Source: Vigna angularis (lineage: Eukaryota; Streptophyta; Magnoliopsida; Fabales; Fabaceae). From it: a stretch of DNA of 64,000 nucleotides. Position numbers and translations under genes: made by a program. Under the pieces are notes generated by a model, which was not told where the DNA came from, made no database searches, and worked only from the letters and a program-made list of their open reading frames with translations. This document shows, piece after piece, positions 1 through 10,163 of this stretch. Every line of letters starts with the position of its first letter. Positions within the stretch are counted from its first letter, which is position 1. Location of the stretch: the NCBI RefSeq assembly GCF_016808095.1, contig NC_068974.1, forward strand, positions 16,120,001 to 16,184,000, read 5' to 3'.

Positions 1-2250
1 TACATGAAGATATTGAAAGGGTACGTCAAGAACCAATATCGTCCTGAAGCATCAATTGTTGAAAGATATATTGCAGAGGAAGCTATTGAGTTTTGTACAG
101 AATACATATCAGAAATTGAAGCTATAGGGGTACCTAAAACTCGCCACCATGGAAGAATTACTGGTAAAGGTACTCGAAAGGTTGCCATTGGACGTCCGGA
201 GCATCCAGGATATATCTGTGGTGTTGGACGAGGGGTAAGACTCAAGCAATTCTTTGGTGGTCCTACTCGAAAGGTTACTTTAGCACAACTTAGTGAATCC
301 GATAAAAAGGTGTTAAGAAATGAGTTTAAGAAAGAATTGTTCCCAGAATTGAGAGATGAGTTATTGTTAGAAATCAAATCAGAGATAGCATCCTTAGGAT
401 TGACTATTCAAGGTCCACCAAAGGGGGCTTCCCATGTTGCTAGCACAAAGGGGAGTTGTCCTCTTCCTGAGGAATCAGGGGATGGTGTTGATGTCCCTGT
501 TGATTGTGAATTGTATGTTGATGATCCCCACTGGCATTTGGTGGCTCTAGGTAAATTGCTGAATCATTGAAATCTGTATCCACATTCCTGATATTGAATC
601 ATTTTGAAAATTGCATTTAGCCTTTGAACCACAATGTTGTCTATACTTGCAGCCTCTCTATACTTCTTGCCTCTCTATATATGTGCTAAGTAAGTCATTT
701 ATACCATTTTACTCAACAATTGTAATCTTTTTTGTATCTTAGGTAAAATATATAATTTGGGAAGCACCATCCACCACGAGGCTATTAAAGATGATATGTT
801 GCGAGTGGTGGTTGTAGATATTAAAGATTCTTCTGCTCGTGTTCCTTTGCCTAGTGAAGAGGTTCAAACAGTGGGGCAAGCTCCAGGAAATTTTATCATT
901 TGGCCAGCCAGATTGGCAAAGCCAATTTTAGTAAGTATTTATATTCATATTTGCCTTAATTACTTATGTCTTTGTTGTATTTGGATGCATATAATATTGG
1001 ACTTATTTTGTGGTCAAATATAGGACGTTTCTAAGAATACAAACATTGTTACACCTCCTCAACCACAATTGTCTCCTCTCCAACAACTTGGTGCAGCGGT
1101 AGTCACAATGGGGAATAAAACTATTGAGATAGATATGCCTTCTGAACTCACATGCAAGACTACTACCACCACTTTATATGTATGTCATAGGGATATTTGT
1201 GAAATTGTCATTGGTAATGATCTCCTCTCTACAACAGTTCTACAACTTTGGAATTTGTAAGTAAACCTTCACAAACCATGAAAATACTATCATATTGCAT
1301 TCGTGTATTTATTTGAACATTATTTGTTGATATTGAAGGTATTTGCATCACCTCTGCATCGAGAGAAGGAATGCTACTATCTATGGATTTCTTGATCCTG
1401 TTATAATTCAAACTGTAGGAAATAAATCAGAGGAGGTGCAAAAGTACTTGATAGAAATGTTTGAAAAAGCTGGTAAAGAGGTCTATTTAGCACCTTACTT
1501 GCATAAGTAAGTACATAATTTTTTAATTTTTCATGAGTAGTTTAAAAGTTTCTTTTAATTAATATTATTCTAACTTGTAGGGGTCATTGGCAATTGCTAG
1601 TTATTGTTCCTGATCGTTCTCTTGTAGTTCTCTTATGTTCCTTGCATAAGAAAGCTAACACATTGTCCATCAAAAATATATTAGAGGCGTAAGTTTTCCT
1701 TTTTATTTTGATTCCTTCCTATATTATTATTATGATGTGATGGATGTCAAACTTTTGTATAGGTCTTTGGAAGCTCATTCAAGGTTGCGGGGTGTTCCAT
1801 CTATTTCTAGGAAGAAGATGCAAATAATCACACCTAATGTAAGAGAAGTTCACCTTCTTTGTTTTGTGTTTTGTGATTGTTATTTTTATGAGGAATTGGT
1901 TGTGTTGTTGGTTTTGTGAAATTTGTGTCTTTGATTTGAATGAGTCTTCATTATTTGTATTTAATTTGCAGTGTCAACGTCAATTGGGCAGTTATGAGTG
2001 TGGGTATTATGTAATGAAACACATGCATACCATTATTTGTACAAACATTATTGAATCATTGAATAAGGTATTAAAATACTAACTAAATACTTACCCAACT
2101 ATTCATTACAATATTGTTTTAACTCTATTATTTTATTTGTAGATCTTTAATGATTCATCTCCCATGGAAGCTGCAGACATGGAAGACATTAGAAGGAACT
2201 GGGCTTCTTTTATTTTAAGTGTTAGTAGAAACTTGGCTACACTTAAATAG
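1..2250 (+). CDS. CACTA-encoded DUF4218-tail / Ulp1-like (C48) protease protein, 5'-partial, 8 exons
   Basis: Eight exons can be joined with canonical GT/AG sites and a continuous frame: 1-550, 743-930, 1024-1256, 1339-1506, 1581-1688, 1763-1838, 1972-2067 and 2143-2250 (stop TAG). The first exon carries the tail typical of CACTA transposase-associated proteins (LKGYVKNQYRPEASI, YIAEEAIEFC). Exons 1-2 hold a DUF8039-like segment (YVDDPHWHLVALG, then VPLPSEEVQTVGQA). Exons 5-7 look like a C48 cysteine-protease fold: the catalytic His lies in GHWQLLVIV and the nucleophile Cys in SYECGYYVMKHM. The usual Asp position reads CSLHKK, which I believe is common in this transposon-borne branch. No internal stop or frameshift was found after splicing, unlike every other coding region here. 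In cells such proteins are thought to be SUMO-protease-like; their role in transposition is not settled. The start lies outside the window, so the ATG at 4 is not assumed to be the initiator. Confidence 0.8.
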
Positions 2251-2479
2251 TGTATGTACATTAATGTAATATTTGGATTTAATATATAGTTTCATGTATA
2301 AATGATGTATTAAATATTAGACTATTTAATATTTGAAATGGATTCTATTTTAGTTTCAATAAATTTGTTTATTTAAAGCTATATTTATTATAAATGGATT
2401 GGATGAGATGATAATACAGGAATATTATTATAATTTCATTGGATGTCAAATTTAATAATCAATTTTTTTTTTAAAAAAC

Positions 2480-2828
2480 ATTTATTATAACGTACTAAGC
2501 AATGTATGATATGGTACGTTGATCACATATTATAACGTACAATAATATATACGTAATAATATATAACATATTATAACGTACAAAAGTTTCTACGTTATAA
2601 TATCTTCCACCTATTATTACGGACAAACGAAGAATTTGTTATAATAAACTGCGCATATTATAACGTACTTCAGAAACTACGTTATAATATGTTGAACATA
2701 TTATAACGTAAATTTTTGCTACGTTATAAAATGCGCAGACTTACTATATCGCCCAGAACTATATCCCCAGTAACTACGATATAAAATGTCATTTTTGTAC
2801 GTTATAAAAAGTCATTTTTCCACTAGTG
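2480..2828. repeat. CACTA subterminal repeats and 3' terminal inverted repeat
   Basis: About a dozen copies of a short motif (TATAACGTA or its complement TACGTTATA) occur in both orientations from 2485 to 2810, ending at the terminus (2811-2828). Dense subterminal repeats in both orientations are where CACTA transposition proteins bind in characterised elements. Here that role is inferred from position and sequence. Confidence 0.75.
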
Positions 2829-4405
2829 ACGAGTACCTAGGCACCTCCTTTGCAGTGGGGCAGGTAAGGACCACATCTGGGTTTCAAGCTCTCCAAAGTG
2901 CGTACAATATGTGTTGAAAAATCTGGTTATTTGTGGTTTTAAATAATGATGATACATCATATATGTTTTAATTTAACAATATAATTTTATTAAAATGCTT
3001 CTTCTTATTGGTTTCCATCATTCACATTCTCACTTTAATTTAACAATATAATTTTTGGCATCATTCACATTCACAACGCCTCCGTGAACGCCTTTGCTAT
3101 CTTCTCACCGCTGGACTTTTCTATCCTTCACTCGCGTCTTTTGAAGATGTCTCCTTTGCGATCTTCTCACCGTTGGACTCCTCCTTCACAGGCGTCCTTT
3201 TCACCTCAACAATATGGGTCACAGATTTGCTCTTCCTTCTCTGTGGGTTCTCGTTTCCCACAATCTACAACATCCCAAACACCTGAATTAGGGACACTGT
3301 TAGCAAGATTAGTCATCTCTTACTCTCTCTATTTTTTTTCGAATACTCAAACTCTCTCTCTTTTTCACTATCCTTTTTTCGGACACTCAAAACTCTCCCA
3401 ATTAAATCAGCTACATTTTTTTAACCCAAAAGAATGAATTCCCTGCACCTCTCGACTCCTTCCTCTCGTGTGCACACTGCTTTTCAAAATGAAAGATGGA
3501 TCCCTTTTCTCTTTGGCCGTTCTCATGTGCATGCCTTTTTTTAAGATTTTTTAAAAAAACTTTCTTCAATCCATCTTTTTAGTGCTCTGGACGCATGCCA
3601 AAAATAAGTGAGGTGGCCCTCCACTTTTCTCAAAAGCTACATCTTCATTCTTCAAAAGAAGACAAAATAAATGTTGCTTTCCGTGTCAAAGAAACCATGT
3701 TGCCTTTTGTCCTTTTCCTCCATCTTCTCCAAATCAAATGGAGAGGTCCCACTGACTTTGCCAGAATTTCGGACCTACTCCGGGTGCCCTTTCGCATGAC
3801 GCGGATCAAGTCATTGATGAACTTCTGCACTCTCCGATTTCATCTCCGACAGATCAACTTCTTTGGCTCGCTCGTGCAGAACCGGCTCTCCGACTTTCAC
3901 AATTTTCGGTAACTTCAATGTTCCGAGGTTTTTACTTCCAACATCCTCTGACCCATGAAAACGCTGAACGGTTCACCGGTTTGTAGTGCATTTCCGAAAC
4001 CTCGTCAACTCCGAACCCGCGAATCAAGTTCACGCTTTCTTTCTTCCAGTTCCACTCTCACGTAACAGCATGCTACTCCATACCATATCTGTACCGTACT
4101 GCTTCACTCCAGCCTCTGCTGTCCAGCACTCTTTCGTCATCAAAATCCCTTTTATGTGCAGCTCCCCTCCAAGCTTTTGGATGTAGCAGCTGCTTTGGTG
4201 CATCTCCAGCTGGCCGTGAATCACCGTGCATCTTCATCAGCCATCACCGCTTCTCCTCTTCTCAACACCACAAGCCCTTCATCCATTTAAAACATGAAAA
4301 ATATCCTCCTGGGTGGCGGCTGCTCTAAGCTTGCTGGACCGAGTACTCCCACCTTTGCTGGACACCGTCTGAAGGTCTCTTCCATCCGTGGCTCTGATAC
4401 CAATT
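2829..4405. other. Unassigned AT-rich then mixed intergenic sequence
   Basis: No convincing coding region. A short near-tandem duplication is visible: TTTAATTTAACAATATAATTTT with a following CATCATTCACATTC occurs at about 2968-3030 and again at about 3033-3073. The stretch 3084-3912 is open in places but has no recognisable domain. The part next to 4390 may be internal sequence of the copia-type element whose LTR follows, because its primer site points leftward into this region. Confidence 0.4.
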
Positions 4406-4950
4406 TGTAGAAATCGAACTAGGAGGTATATACATACAGTCTGGGATATTTATCTGGGAAATTTACTAACTTTCCATTTATATAAATTTTAATTTTCTGG
4501 ACAAACTATCCAGAATACACAAATACAAACACAATAATTTTTACTCTCACAACTCACTGAACAATCATAACTTTAACTCTCACAACATAACTCACAAGGC
4601 ACAACCCATTTTCTCTCTTTTACTCACGGTACACACGCTCACACACTTTCACACTTTCTCTTTGCTGCACACAATACACAAACATGGAGACTCTCTCCTT
4701 TCTTCTTTCTCACTGTCCATTCTCCACGGTGCACACACTACAAGTGTGTCACAATTCATACAAGACTACATCTCCATATTTATAACCTAATATCTCTACT
4801 AACATCTCCACTAATCTCCACTACTTCTCCATTACTCTTCACTACTATCTGGGTAATGATAGTGCTAACACAATACCTAACTTCTTTTACAAATGGAAAC
4901 TAAAGACAAAATAATTTGTGACAATGGGTCCATTTAAAGTTTACCCAACA
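4391..4950 (-). mobile_element. Copia-type LTR with adjacent tRNA-Met-like primer-binding site (minus orientation)
   Basis: On the minus strand the block at 4406-4950 (545 bp) begins TGTTGGGTAAAC and ends TTTCTACA, a TG...CA LTR. Immediately downstream in that orientation lies GGTATCAGAGCC (complement of 4391-4402), the primer site complementary to initiator tRNA-Met that is usual for Ty1-copia elements. It should therefore be the 5' LTR of an element running leftward. No second LTR copy was found to the left, so the element is truncated. Its right edge abuts the receptor-kinase pseudogene. Confidence 0.7.
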
Positions 4951-5721
4951 AAAACCAGTATGTTTCTGAAATACATCACCAGGATTCCTACACTTGGGTA
5001 TATCCTGCCATCTTTGGCAACCTCCGTCAGTGTTGTTATATCCATAACACAAATCAGCCCTTGCAACATATACTTCACCATCAAATATCTGCCCAATATT
5101 TGATAACGTTCACCTTCGAACAGGGTCTTCATTTTTTGCAGTTGTGAAAGAGAAGGAGTTTTCGTCCCTGTTAGACACAAGGGTGTACTTCAACCTGCGT
5201 TGCGCATCCTCTGAAATGTACTCAAATCTATTGTTCCTCAGTTTCCCACTTCGCCAACAAACTTTTCCCCGTCTCCTTATGATCAATTCTTGTTCAACGT
5301 GTTCCCATTCAAGGCTAAAGGCACCGGGAGAGGGAAGTGCATTGGTAAACCCTGAAACCACTAACCAACGATGGCTTGTTTTGTGATTAACACCTAACTT
5401 CTGGGTGGGGAGCAAAGTGTCAGTGGGATAATCAAAACTTTGCCACAAGAGAGTGTTTGTTCCATTAGGGTGAAGTTGTTGAAGCACAAAGTTGCGTGTG
5501 TCCAACAAAGTGGCCTTAGTGTTGTAGATAGCTTTTGGTGGAGAATACATGATTATTGGCTTCCCGCTTTGAGATTCAATTTTCAGCACCCTGAGCGGTT
5601 AAGTGACAAAACTGCAGAGTCCTTGTCAACAGGTTGGTTTTTCATCCAAACTTCAGGACTTTTATTTGAAATTATAACAAGTATACGTTCTCACCACCAG
5701 TAAATGGAGTAAAACCTAGAC
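4951..5721 (-). pseudogene. G-type lectin S-receptor-like kinase fragment (lectin, S-locus glycoprotein and EGF-like parts)
   Basis: Read on the minus strand from 5721 leftward. It contains a B-lectin segment (NFVLQQLHPNGTNTLLWQSF then DYPTDTLLP), an S-locus-glycoprotein segment (RRGKVCWRSGKL, RFEYISE) and an EGF/PAN-proximal segment with CYGYNNTDGGCQRW and IPKCRNPGDVF. These are hallmarks of plasma-membrane S-domain receptor kinases. It is broken: an in-frame TGA lies at 5110-5112 where a Trp is expected, two 1-bp indels relative to the right-hand copy lie at about 5590 and 5660, and the copia LTR interrupts it at 4950. The transmembrane and kinase parts are not in this orientation. They occur, rearranged, to the right on the other strand. 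Confidence 0.8.
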
Positions 5722-5999
5722 TTCTGCAATAAACATATTGTCTAGGTTTTACTCCGTTTACTGGTGGTGAGAACGTATACTTGGTTATAATTTCAAATAA
5801 AAGTCCTGAAGTTTGGATGAAAAACCAACCTGTTGACAAGGACTCTGCAGTTGTGTCACTTAACCGCTCAGGAGTGCTGAAAATTGAATCTCAACGCGGG
5901 AAGCCAATAATCCTGTATTCTCCACCAAAAGCTATCTACAACACTAAGGCCACTTTGTTGGACACAGGCAACTTTGTGCTTCAACAACTTCACCCTAAT
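5464..5999. repeat. Head-to-head inverted repeat of a receptor-kinase lectin exon
   Basis: The left arm 5464-5721 and right arm 5740-5999 are reverse complements with only a handful of differences, separated by an 18-bp spacer (5722-5739). Both arms encode the same B-lectin segment (LGFTPFTGGENVY at the centre, NFVLQQLHPN at the outer ends). A transcript crossing it would fold into a stem of roughly 258 bp. Confidence 0.9.
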
Positions 6000-6744
6000 T
6001 GATAATTGAAAGATTGTACAAGAGGCAAATTACTAGATTGGAAGAAACGCTTCAAAATAATAGAAGGAATTTCTCAAGGATTACTTTATCTTCACAAGTA
6101 CTCAAGACTTAAAGTCATTCACAGAGACATGAAAGCTAGCAACATTCTTCTAGATGAAACCATGAATCCAAAAATTTCAGATTTTGGAATGGCAAGAATA
6201 TTCACACAAGAATCAACCTCAAATACCAACAGAAATGTTGGGACACAGTGAGCTTGATAAACTCTCTTGGTTCCATTTTCTATGAATATATAAAAATGAT
6301 TTCATCATGTTACAAATTAGTTTTTCTTGTAGTGGTTACATGTCTCCAGAATATATGATGGAAGGAACTTTCTCTACAAAGTCTGATGTGTAGAGTTTTG
6401 GAGTGTTGTTACTTGAAATTGTTAGTGGAAGAAGAAGCCTTGGTTGCTATGATGTTGATCGGCCATTAAATCTAATAGGACATGTATGTAAATTAGTCAC
6501 ATTGTGTTATTTTTTCTTATTGTTCCATATTTCTAATTTGAGTAAAATATTGACAGACATGGGAGTTATGGAAAGAAGGTGCATGTTCAGAGTTAGTTGA
6601 TCCATCAATAAAGGAGTCTATTGATCCTGATGAAGTACAAAGATGCATTCATATTGGTCTGCTGTGTGTAGAACATTATGCAGATGATCGACCCACCATG
6701 TCTGAGATTGTATCAATGTTGACAAACAAAAGTGCAATAGCTTC
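5740..6744 (+). pseudogene. S-domain receptor kinase pseudogene: lectin fragment fused to kinase domain
   Basis: The right arm of the inverted repeat (B-lectin fragment, open to about 5999) is joined directly to a kinase catalytic region starting near 6006. The rest of the extracellular region, the membrane span and the N-lobe are missing. Kinase exons are visible: about 6006-6247 ([11 protein letters not shown], then DFGMAR), 6333-6483 (GYMSPEYMMEGTF) and 6557-6744 (LWKEGACSELVDPSI, CIHIGLLCVE, DDRPTMSEIVSML), with GT/AG borders and matching phases. A nonsense codon TAG at 6391-6393 replaces the Tyr of the SDVYSFGVLLLE motif. The last exon is interrupted at 6744 by LTR element E and resumes at 10164. 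Serine/threonine kinase motifs HRD and DFG are retained, but the gene cannot make a receptor. Confidence 0.85.
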
Positions 6745-7177
6745 TGTATAGTATAAAATATTAACCGAGTGGTTACAAACAACCAACCGGATATTCAGGT
6801 AATCTGTTTATATCTTATTCTGTTTATATTTTATTGGGCTTATATCAGCTTAGGATCCATGAGGTAAATTATAAATACAAAGCCAGGGCCGAAAGCCAGG
6901 TACGTTCCACTTACGCATTATTCACTCTACGCTACTCTAAAATACTCAGTAGTGAAAATCATTCACTAAACATTCAACTAAGAGCCGAGGCTCCTCAAAA
7001 TCACACGCCTAACTTGAACGTCGGAGTACCTTTTGCAGGTACATCCACCCCCGTCCAAAAGGAGACCGATCGGCTTGCGCCAACACCGATCGGCCAACAG
7101 CTAGAGTTTGAAGGCGAGCGAGCGTCCAGACGCGTCAGCAAGTTAGTCTCTCGGTCCCAAAACTTTCCACCGAAACA
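6745..7177 (+). repeat. 5' LTR of element E
   Basis: 433 bp, TG...CA ends, identical in length to the 3' copy at 9726-10158. A TATA-like TATAAATA lies at 6870-6877, which would place transcription start in the downstream third. Confidence 0.9.
6870..6877 (+). promoter_or_regulatory. Putative TATA box in the 5' LTR of E
   Basis: TATAAATA in a GC-richer context, conserved in the 3' LTR at 9851-9858. Assignment by motif and position only. Confidence 0.45.
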
Positions 7178-7180
7178 TTT

Positions 7181-7196
7181 TGGCGCCCACCGTGGG
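7181..7196 (+). other. Primer-binding site of element E
   Basis: TGGCGCCCACCGTGGG begins three bases after the LTR end. The leading TGG complements a tRNA CCA terminus. This form is common in plant Ty3-type elements. Confidence 0.7.
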
Positions 7197-7213
7197 GCCG
7201 AGCGTCAAACCCA

Positions 7214-7345
7214 ATGATGACCACGAGGAGCATGGAGAAACAACAGAGCACCAGAGAGATGATTAGAAACCACAAGAAACCAAGACGAGCGTTCGGTCTC
7301 GACATCACTATTTCAGATCAACACCAGAAACTTTCGACAATGTAA
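7214..7345 (+). pseudogene. Short ORF, possible gag N-terminal remnant of E
   Basis: A 43-codon frame beginning MMTTRSMEK, placed where gag should start just after the primer site, then stopping at TAA. It is rich in Arg, Lys and Gln and has no domain I can name. The position is the only argument for gag; it may be chance. Confidence 0.3.
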
Positions 7346-7914
7346 AAACTTTCGTCAACAAGATAAGTATTTTTTGAAATATGAATATTTCATAAAATAT
7401 CTAATTGATAATAGATATTATAACAACTATTTTTATGTAAAATATATATAGTATAATCCATAATATATTATATGATATATGATATATAATATAGTATATA
7501 ACTATAAATATAGTTATTTAATTATTATAACCGAAACATTTTCTGGCATGATTAAAATAGTCAAAGAAATTGTTGTGTTAGAGATAACTATCAACAACAA
7601 TATTATAAAATCTCAAGACGGTTTTGATACCTTGTTTATTATCTGTGTTATTTATTCGGTGCAATTCATAATATCTGGTAACCGAATCATTTATTATACG
7701 GTTGTATACCATAATATATATCATCATGAGAATTTCAGCAATGAACATCTTGAAGAAATATATATCAAAATCCACGCCATCAACTATGCAAGTGCATACT
7801 AAGATCTAGTCATAAACGGCCTTCATGGAATTCAATTAACGAAGGGGAAGTCTCCTATTACAAACACTAATTGCCAATTTCGTCAGCAAAGTTCATAATT
7901 AACGATCAAGTCCA
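7346..7914. other. AT-rich interior of E
   Basis: Very AT-rich from 7346 to about 7800, with many short TATA-like runs and no recognisable domain. From about 7800 the composition shifts toward the GC-richer arrays. Confidence 0.5.
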
Positions 7915-8790
7915 AGACCGAGCGGTAAATCCCTCTCGGGAGAGAGGTAAAGCCCTCTCAAAGCCGAACGGTAAAGCCCGTTCCCTAGGAAGCACTCCTA
8001 GGTCGAAGACCGAGCGGTAAATTCCCCTCGGAAGAGAGGTAAAGCCCTCTCAAAGACGAACGGTAAATCTCGTTCACTAGGAAACACTCCTAGCTCAAAG
8101 CAGAGGTAAAACCCTCTCAAAGCCGAACGGTAAAGCCCGTTCCCTAGGAAGCACTCCTAGGTCGAAGACCGAGCGGTAAATCCCCCTCGGAAGAGAGGTA
8201 AAGCCCTCTCAAAGACGAACGGTAAATCCCGTTCACTAGGAAACACTCCTAGTTCAAAGCAGAGGTAAAACCCTCTCAAAGCCGAACGGTAAAGCCCGTT
8301 CCCTAGGAAACACTCCTAGGTCGAAGACCGAGCGGTAAATCCCTCTCGGGAGAGAGGTAAAGCCCTCTCAAAGCCGAACGGTAAAGCCCGTTCCCTAGGA
8401 AGCACTCCTAGGTCGAAGACCGAGCGGTAAATCCCCCTCGGAAGAGAGGTAAAGCCCTCTCAAAGACGAACGGTAAATCCCGTTCACTAGGAAACACTCC
8501 TAGCTCAAGGCAGAGGTAAAACCCTCTCAAAGCCGAACGGTAAAGCCCGTTCCCTAGGAAACACTCCTAGGTCGAAGACCGAGCGGTAAATCCCCCTCGG
8601 GAGAGAGGTAAAGCCCTCTCAACGACGAACGGTAAATCCCGTTCACTAGGAAACACTCCTAGCTCAAAGCAGGGGTAAAACCCTCTCAAAGCCGAACGGT
8701 AAAGCCTGTTCCCTAGGAAACACCCCTAGGTCGAAGACCGAGCGGTAAATCCCCCTCGGGAGAGAAGTAAAGCCATCTCAAAGATGACCG
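7915..8790. repeat. 159-bp tandem array in E
   Basis: The module AGCCGAACGGTAAAGCC recurs at 7962, 8121, 8280, 8372, 8531 and 8690. Spacing is 159 bp except for one shortened unit of 92 bp. Each unit holds several short palindromic boxes separated by TAAA or TAAAT: GAGAGG...CCTCTC, CCGAGCGG...CCCTCGG and GAACGG...CCGTTC, plus CCTAGGAA and TCCTAGG boxes. Confidence 0.9.
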
Positions 8791-8813
8791 GTAAGTCCTA
8801 GGTTAAAGTTGAA

Positions 8814-9642
8814 GACCGAGAGGTAAATCCCTCTCGGTTCCTGTTGAAGGACGAGCGGTAAATCCCGCTCGGTTTATGTCGAAGGTCGAGAGGTAAAACC
8901 CTCTCGATAAATGTCGAAGACCGAGAGGTAAATTCCTCTCGGTTCCTGTAGAAGGACGAGCGGTAAATCCCGCTCGGTTTATGTCAAAGGTCGAGAGGTA
9001 AAACCCTCTCGATAAATGTCGAAGACCGAGAGGTAAATCCCTCTCGGTTCCTGTTGAAGAACGAGCGGTAAATCCCGCTCGGTTTATGTCGAAGGTCGAG
9101 AGGTAAAACCCTCTCGATAAATGTCGAAGACCGAGAGGAAAATCCCTCTCGGTTCCTGTTGAAGGACGAGCGGTAAATCCCGCTCGGTTTATGTTGAAGG
9201 TCGAGAGGTAAAACCCTCTCGATAAATGTCGAAGACCGAGAGGTAAATCCCTCTCAGTTCCTGTTGAAGGACGAGCGGTAAATCCCGCTCGGTTTATGTC
9301 GAAGGTCGAGAGGTAAAACCCTCTCGATAAATGTCGAAGACCGAGAGGTAAATTCCTCTCGGTTCCTGTAGAAGGACGAGCGGTAAATCCCGCTCGGTTT
9401 ATGTCGAAGGTCGAGAGGTAAAACCCTCTCGATAAATGTCGAAGACCGAGAGGTAAATCCCTCTCGGTTCCTGTTGAAGGACGAGCGGTAAATCCCGCTC
9501 GGTTTATGTCGAAGGTCGAGAGGTAAAACCCTCTCGATAAGTGTCGAAGACCGAGAGGTAAATTCCTCTCGGTTCCTGTTGAAGGACGAGCGGTAAATCC
9601 CGCTCGGTTTATGTCGAAGGTCGAGAGGTAAAACCCTCTCGA
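8814..9642. repeat. 105-bp tandem array in E
   Basis: Roughly eight units of 105 bp (starts of the GACCGAGAGG box at 8814, 8919, 9024 and onward). Each unit has three imperfect palindromes with a 5-6 base loop: CCGAGAGG/CCTCTCGG, CGAGCGG/CCGCTCG and CGAGAGG/CCTCTCG, separated by linkers such as TTTATGTCGAAGG. The period is a multiple of three, so long repetitive open frames appear on the minus strand; they are not taken as genes. Confidence 0.95.
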
Positions 9643-9713
9643 CAACGCAGCCTCCCTCAAACTCATCAGTCCTATAGTTAACCACGGCTAAAGCCAACCG
9701 CTTAACTCGGACT

Positions 9714-9725
9714 TGGGGGGCATAA
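9714..9725 (+). other. Polypurine tract of element E
   Basis: TGGGGGGCATAA lies directly before the 3' LTR start at 9726, the usual place for second-strand priming. Confidence 0.65.
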
Positions 9726-10158
9726 TGTATAGTATAAAATATTAACCGAGTGGTTACAAACAACCAACCGGATATTCAGGTAATCTGTTTATATCTTATT
9801 CTCTTTATATTTTATTGGGCTTATATCAGCTTAGGATCCATGAGGTAAATTATAAATACAAAGCCAGGGCCGAAAGCCAGGTACGTTCCACTTACGCATT
9901 ATTCACTCTACGCTACTCTAAAATACTTAGTAGTGAAAATCATTCACTAAACATTCAACTAAGAGCCGAGGCTCCTCAAAATCACACGCCTAACTTGAAC
10001 GTCGGAGTACCTTTTGTAGGTACATCCACCCCCGTCCAAAAGGAGACCGATCGGCTTACGCCAACACCGATCGGCCAACAGCTAGAGTTTGAAGGCGAGC
10101 GAGCGTCCAGACGCGTCAGCAGGTTAGTCTCTCGGTCCCAAAACTTTCCACCGAAACA
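9726..10158 (+). repeat. 3' LTR of element E
   Basis: 433-bp copy of 6745-7177. Differences seen by eye include C/T at the GTACCTTTTG(C/T)AGG site and G/A at CGGCTT(G/A)CGCC. It is followed by the GCTTC target duplication. Confidence 0.9.
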
Positions 10159-10163
10159 GCTTC

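Larger units (their letters stand above)
1..2828 (+). mobile_element. CACTA (En/Spm-type) DNA transposon, 3' part
   Basis: The left end lies outside the window. What is present is the tail of the second CACTA gene (Ulp1-type), about 570 bp of AT-rich 3' sequence, subterminal repeats, and a 3' terminus whose reverse complement starts CACTAGTGGAAAAATGAC, the standard CACTA end. The 3-bp target duplication would be ACG (2829-2831), but its partner is off-window. The gene is oriented toward this terminus. The transposase (TNP2) portion, if present, would be to the left. Confidence 0.85.
6745..10158 (+). mobile_element. Non-autonomous LTR retrotransposon 'E' with palindromic tandem arrays
   Basis: Two 433-bp LTRs (6745-7177 and 9726-10158) start TGTATAGTATAAAAT and end CCACCGAAACA, with about five differences by eye. 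They are flanked by a perfect 5-bp target duplication GCTTC (6740-6744 and 10159-10163). A primer site and a polypurine tract are in place, but the 2.5-kb interior has no gag or pol, only a short possible gag N-terminus, an AT-rich block and two tandem arrays. It therefore depends on enzymes from another element. Orientation is plus, from primer-site position. The primer-site style is that seen in plant Ty3-type (Tat-like) elements; that assignment is tentative. Confidence 0.9.

Noticed and set aside
2500..2820. Satellite array of TATAACGTA units
   Set aside because: Spacing is irregular and orientation mixed, and the block ends at a CACTA terminus, so it is the element's subterminal repeat zone rather than a satellite.
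7915..9642. CRISPR-like direct repeats
   Set aside because: There are no unique spacers (the linkers repeat too), the context is a plant LTR element, and no cas genes are present.
8803..9763. Long minus-strand open frames of 287 and 169 codons with a 35-residue repeat
   Set aside because: They arise because the 105-bp tandem repeat is a multiple of three and lacks stops. Several frames are open at once, there is no start context, and the repeat is palindromic DNA rather than a protein repeat.
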